Below are positions 62,201-64,000 of a stretch of DNA of 64,000 bases, in pieces (position 1 is the stretch's first letter; each line of letters begins with the position of its first letter). The stretch is from contig JAGQDJ010000049.1 of the NCBI GenBank assembly GCA_022885665.1, positions 124,502 through 188,501 of the forward strand. Direction: 5' to 3'. The stretch is from Triops longicaudatus (lineage: Eukaryota > Arthropoda > Branchiopoda > Notostraca > Triopsidae). The translations under genes were made by a program, and so were the position numbers. A model generated the notes under the pieces. It was given only the letters and a program-made list of their open reading frames with translations, did no database searches and was not told the DNA's origin.

Positions 62201-63963
62201 TTATCCCATTGTGCTGATAAGAGATAACCTAAGTGCAATCACCTACCTGGTGGCACTGAACTGAGCTCTATTGTTACGAGCTTTTTTGGCATTGCGACTA
62301 TTATGGTCTAATAACACTACAGGAACTGCGTAGTTTGATGATAAAAGTTTTGTTTTTCCAAGGAAAGGTTTTCCCCAAGTCTGTCACCTTCTAGAAAATC
62401 TAAAAGGGACCCAGAAATGGGTGACTGGTGGTAAGAATAAGGTGTCCTAGGAGAAAGAGCATCTTGCGTAAAACCAACCCCGCCCAACTCTTCCTAGTGT
62501 CGATCACGAGTACAAGCAGGGAAAAACTCTTACCAAGGACGGTTGCGCTTGACCGGCCTTGGCAAATGGATCCTGCCATGCCAATGACAGGTGACCGGAC
62601 CGTGCTTGTGCTTGCTTTTTAGAATTGGCGTGTTTTTTTATCACCGGTTCCGAAATCTTCCTTGGGTGGTACGAAATTCTCGGAAATCCTTATCTTGAAG
62701 CTCTATCCAAGCGGTTAGGATTTTTAGTATGCTGCGACAATAAAACGGCGAAAGAGGACTAGAATGACAAGTTTTTTTTTCTCGGGGGATTCCACGAAGT
62801 GGTCGTTTTCGAAGAACCTGTCCTCATTTAATGTTCATACGCTTGCGTGGATATCCACGCACACCTGCTTTTTTGAAAGCGTATATGCGATAGCCCAATT
62901 ACCTAAATAGCCCGCTTTGTCTTTCAAATATCTTTTTTACATAACCGGCCGCTTGAGATTTACAGAAAAAAATAACCATCCTGGCACGGAAAAGAAGGAT
63001 CAGGGGACAGACAGGTTTTTCTTGTTTCTAAAGCTTATAAAAAAAACAGAAATGTTGGATTCTAATGAGAACGCACTCTATAACCTTTGTCTCTTGTGCT
63101 TCTCGCATGACAACCTCGATTGTATTGACTTCCCTCGACTGATCATGTTATTTTTTTCTTGCGTGTCTTTTTTCTCCCCGCTTGCGTTCGCGCCATTTCA
63201 TGGGAATCCAGGCACGCGGGTTTACTCACCGCCCGAGTGGATCCGTCATCGGCGTTACCAAGGCCGGCCGGCCACCGTTTGGTCCTTAGGTGTGCTGCTT
63301 TACGATATGGTGTGCGGTGACATTCCTTTCGAGCAAGATGAACAAATCATCCGCGGCAGAGTTACATTCCGACCGCAAGTTCGGCTCTCTCTCGAGTGCC
63401 AGGACCTCATTTTACGCTGTCTAGCCTACAGACCCGTCGACCGACCCTCGTTGGAACATATCTTACTCCATCCGTGGATGCAAACCCCTACCGATTTGTC
63501 GGCCGCAGCCTCCGTCGCAGCAGCCACCAATCTGGCCTTAGCAACAGCAGCAGCGGCTGGCATGAGCAGTTCTAACAGCAGCGAGGCGGGTACTAGCAGT
63601 AGTAAGCTGCCTTCCCAAATGGATCCGGCGATGGCGAAAGAACACGTGGGTGGCGCAGGCATTCCTGTCCCTGGTTCACATCACCACCATCACCACCATG
63701 GTGGCGGGAAAGCGCAATCTTTACCCTTGTCAGGCCCTTCGTCCGCGGCGTCTTCGGCAGCTTCCTCGTGTAGTAGAGACGAGCTTGAAGTGCATTTAGA
63801 GACAGATGACGATGTGGTCGAAGCTTTCGAGTTTTTGCACCACAGTAGTAGTCTCCACAGTCCAAGTACGACCCAAGTCGTCACCGTAGCCGCGCCTTCG
63901 AGCACGAGCCAGACTTTGCCTTCTGACGTTGTGCGAGACCTTATATTCGATACTTGTAAATAA
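59230..63963 (+). CDS. Gene D: PIM-family serine/threonine kinase
   Basis: Three exons, 59230-59454, 59917-60280 and 63212-63963, join in phases 0 and 1 to give 1341 nt and 446 residues. Landmarks are LGKGGFGTVYAG (40-51), K63 in VAIK, E84 in PLEV, hinge ERWESCVDLFDF (from E115), HRDIKDEN (D161), DFGSG (D180), TEFDGTRVYSPPEW, WSLGVLLYDMVCGDIPF and DRPSLEHILLHPWMQ. All are PIM hallmarks. Compared with gene C, the 364-nt middle exon and both flanking splice phases are identical, but the 5' intron of gene C is absent and intron 2 is 2931 nt. The tail of about 155 residues is Ala/Ser-rich with a seven-His run. An in-frame ATG at 59110 could give a form 40 residues longer. AATAAA at 63959-63964 overlaps the stop codon. 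Confidence 0.92.
60281..63211 (+). other. Gene D intron 2 (2931 nt)
   Basis: This large intron separates the activation-segment exon from the C-lobe exon. It holds no coding sequence I can support. It includes an 18-bp perfect palindrome at 62844-62861 (TGCGTGGATATCCACGCA) and a 9-bp hairpin with arms GCGCAGTAA/TTACTGCGC near 61046-61068. The same intron position in gene C is only 491 nt long. Confidence 0.8.
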
Positions 63964-63964
63964 A
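63959..63964 (+). terminator. Canonical polyadenylation hexamer at the gene D stop codon
   Basis: AATAAA overlaps the TAA stop of gene D. Position relative to the stop would imply a very short 3' untranslated region; the window ends 37 nt later, so a more distal signal cannot be excluded. Confidence 0.3.
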
Positions 63965-64000
63965 AAAGGGGGTTGACATGGCAATCTGGGACGTGTGTGC

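Noticed and set aside
62917..63211. N-terminal 98 codons of the long plus-strand frame reaching the gene D stop.
   Set aside because: This part is intron 2 sequence; the PIM alignment resumes only after the acceptor at 63210-63211.
1..64000. Bacterial features, CRISPR arrays, rRNA, complete tRNAs, retroviral or transposase genes.
   Set aside because: None is visible on reading both strands; no reverse transcriptase, integrase or transposase motifs appear in the open frames.

Overview
The window is eukaryotic and most likely comes from an invertebrate animal. Its genes are split by GT..AG introns with strong GTAAG/GTAAGT donors, and intron sizes run from about 56 nt to nearly 3 kb. The recognisable proteins are animal-type: two PIM-family serine/threonine kinases and a large secreted protein with an F5/8 type C (discoidin) domain. 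Very compact introns and a kinase-plus-adhesion gene content would suit an early-branching animal such as a sponge, but that placement is inference. I see no operons, phage, CRISPR arrays or rRNA.

Layout. 1-11.2 kb: no supportable gene; simple repeats, a perfect hairpin and a weak tRNA-like stretch. 11.28-13.72 kb (minus): gene A, an unrecognised secreted protein with a long low-complexity/helical body and a six-cysteine C-terminal exon. 13.7-24.7 kb: no supportable gene. 24.72-34.57 kb (plus): gene B, which I reconstruct as 22 exons whose phases all match (5157 nt, 1718 residues). It encodes a signal peptide, a short propeptide ending in RRKR, about eight diverged beta-rich repeats with roughly 36 N-glycosylation sequons, a discoidin domain, and a tail of DGSLW-type repeats. 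34.9-35.65 kb (minus): the last two exons of a possible convergent gene F. 40.09-42.18 kb (minus): gene C, a PIM-like kinase in four exons. 42.2-59.2 kb: 17 kb with no supportable gene. 59.23-63.96 kb (plus): gene D, a second PIM-like kinase in three exons.

Genes C and D are paralogues lying head to head. They share two intron positions with identical phases and a 364-nt catalytic exon, and both carry a tryptophan where PIM kinases have the first hinge proline. Their C-terminal tails are unrelated low-complexity sequence. Gene B is the most novel item: its repeat modules share an NFG motif followed by an Asp-containing strand, and I cannot assign them to a named family. Genes A and B are probably secreted and C and D probably cytosolic or nuclear. 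Nothing in the sequence links the four functionally.

Most other open reading frames in the window are of a length expected by chance and are not annotated. All gene models are manual splice predictions without transcript support.
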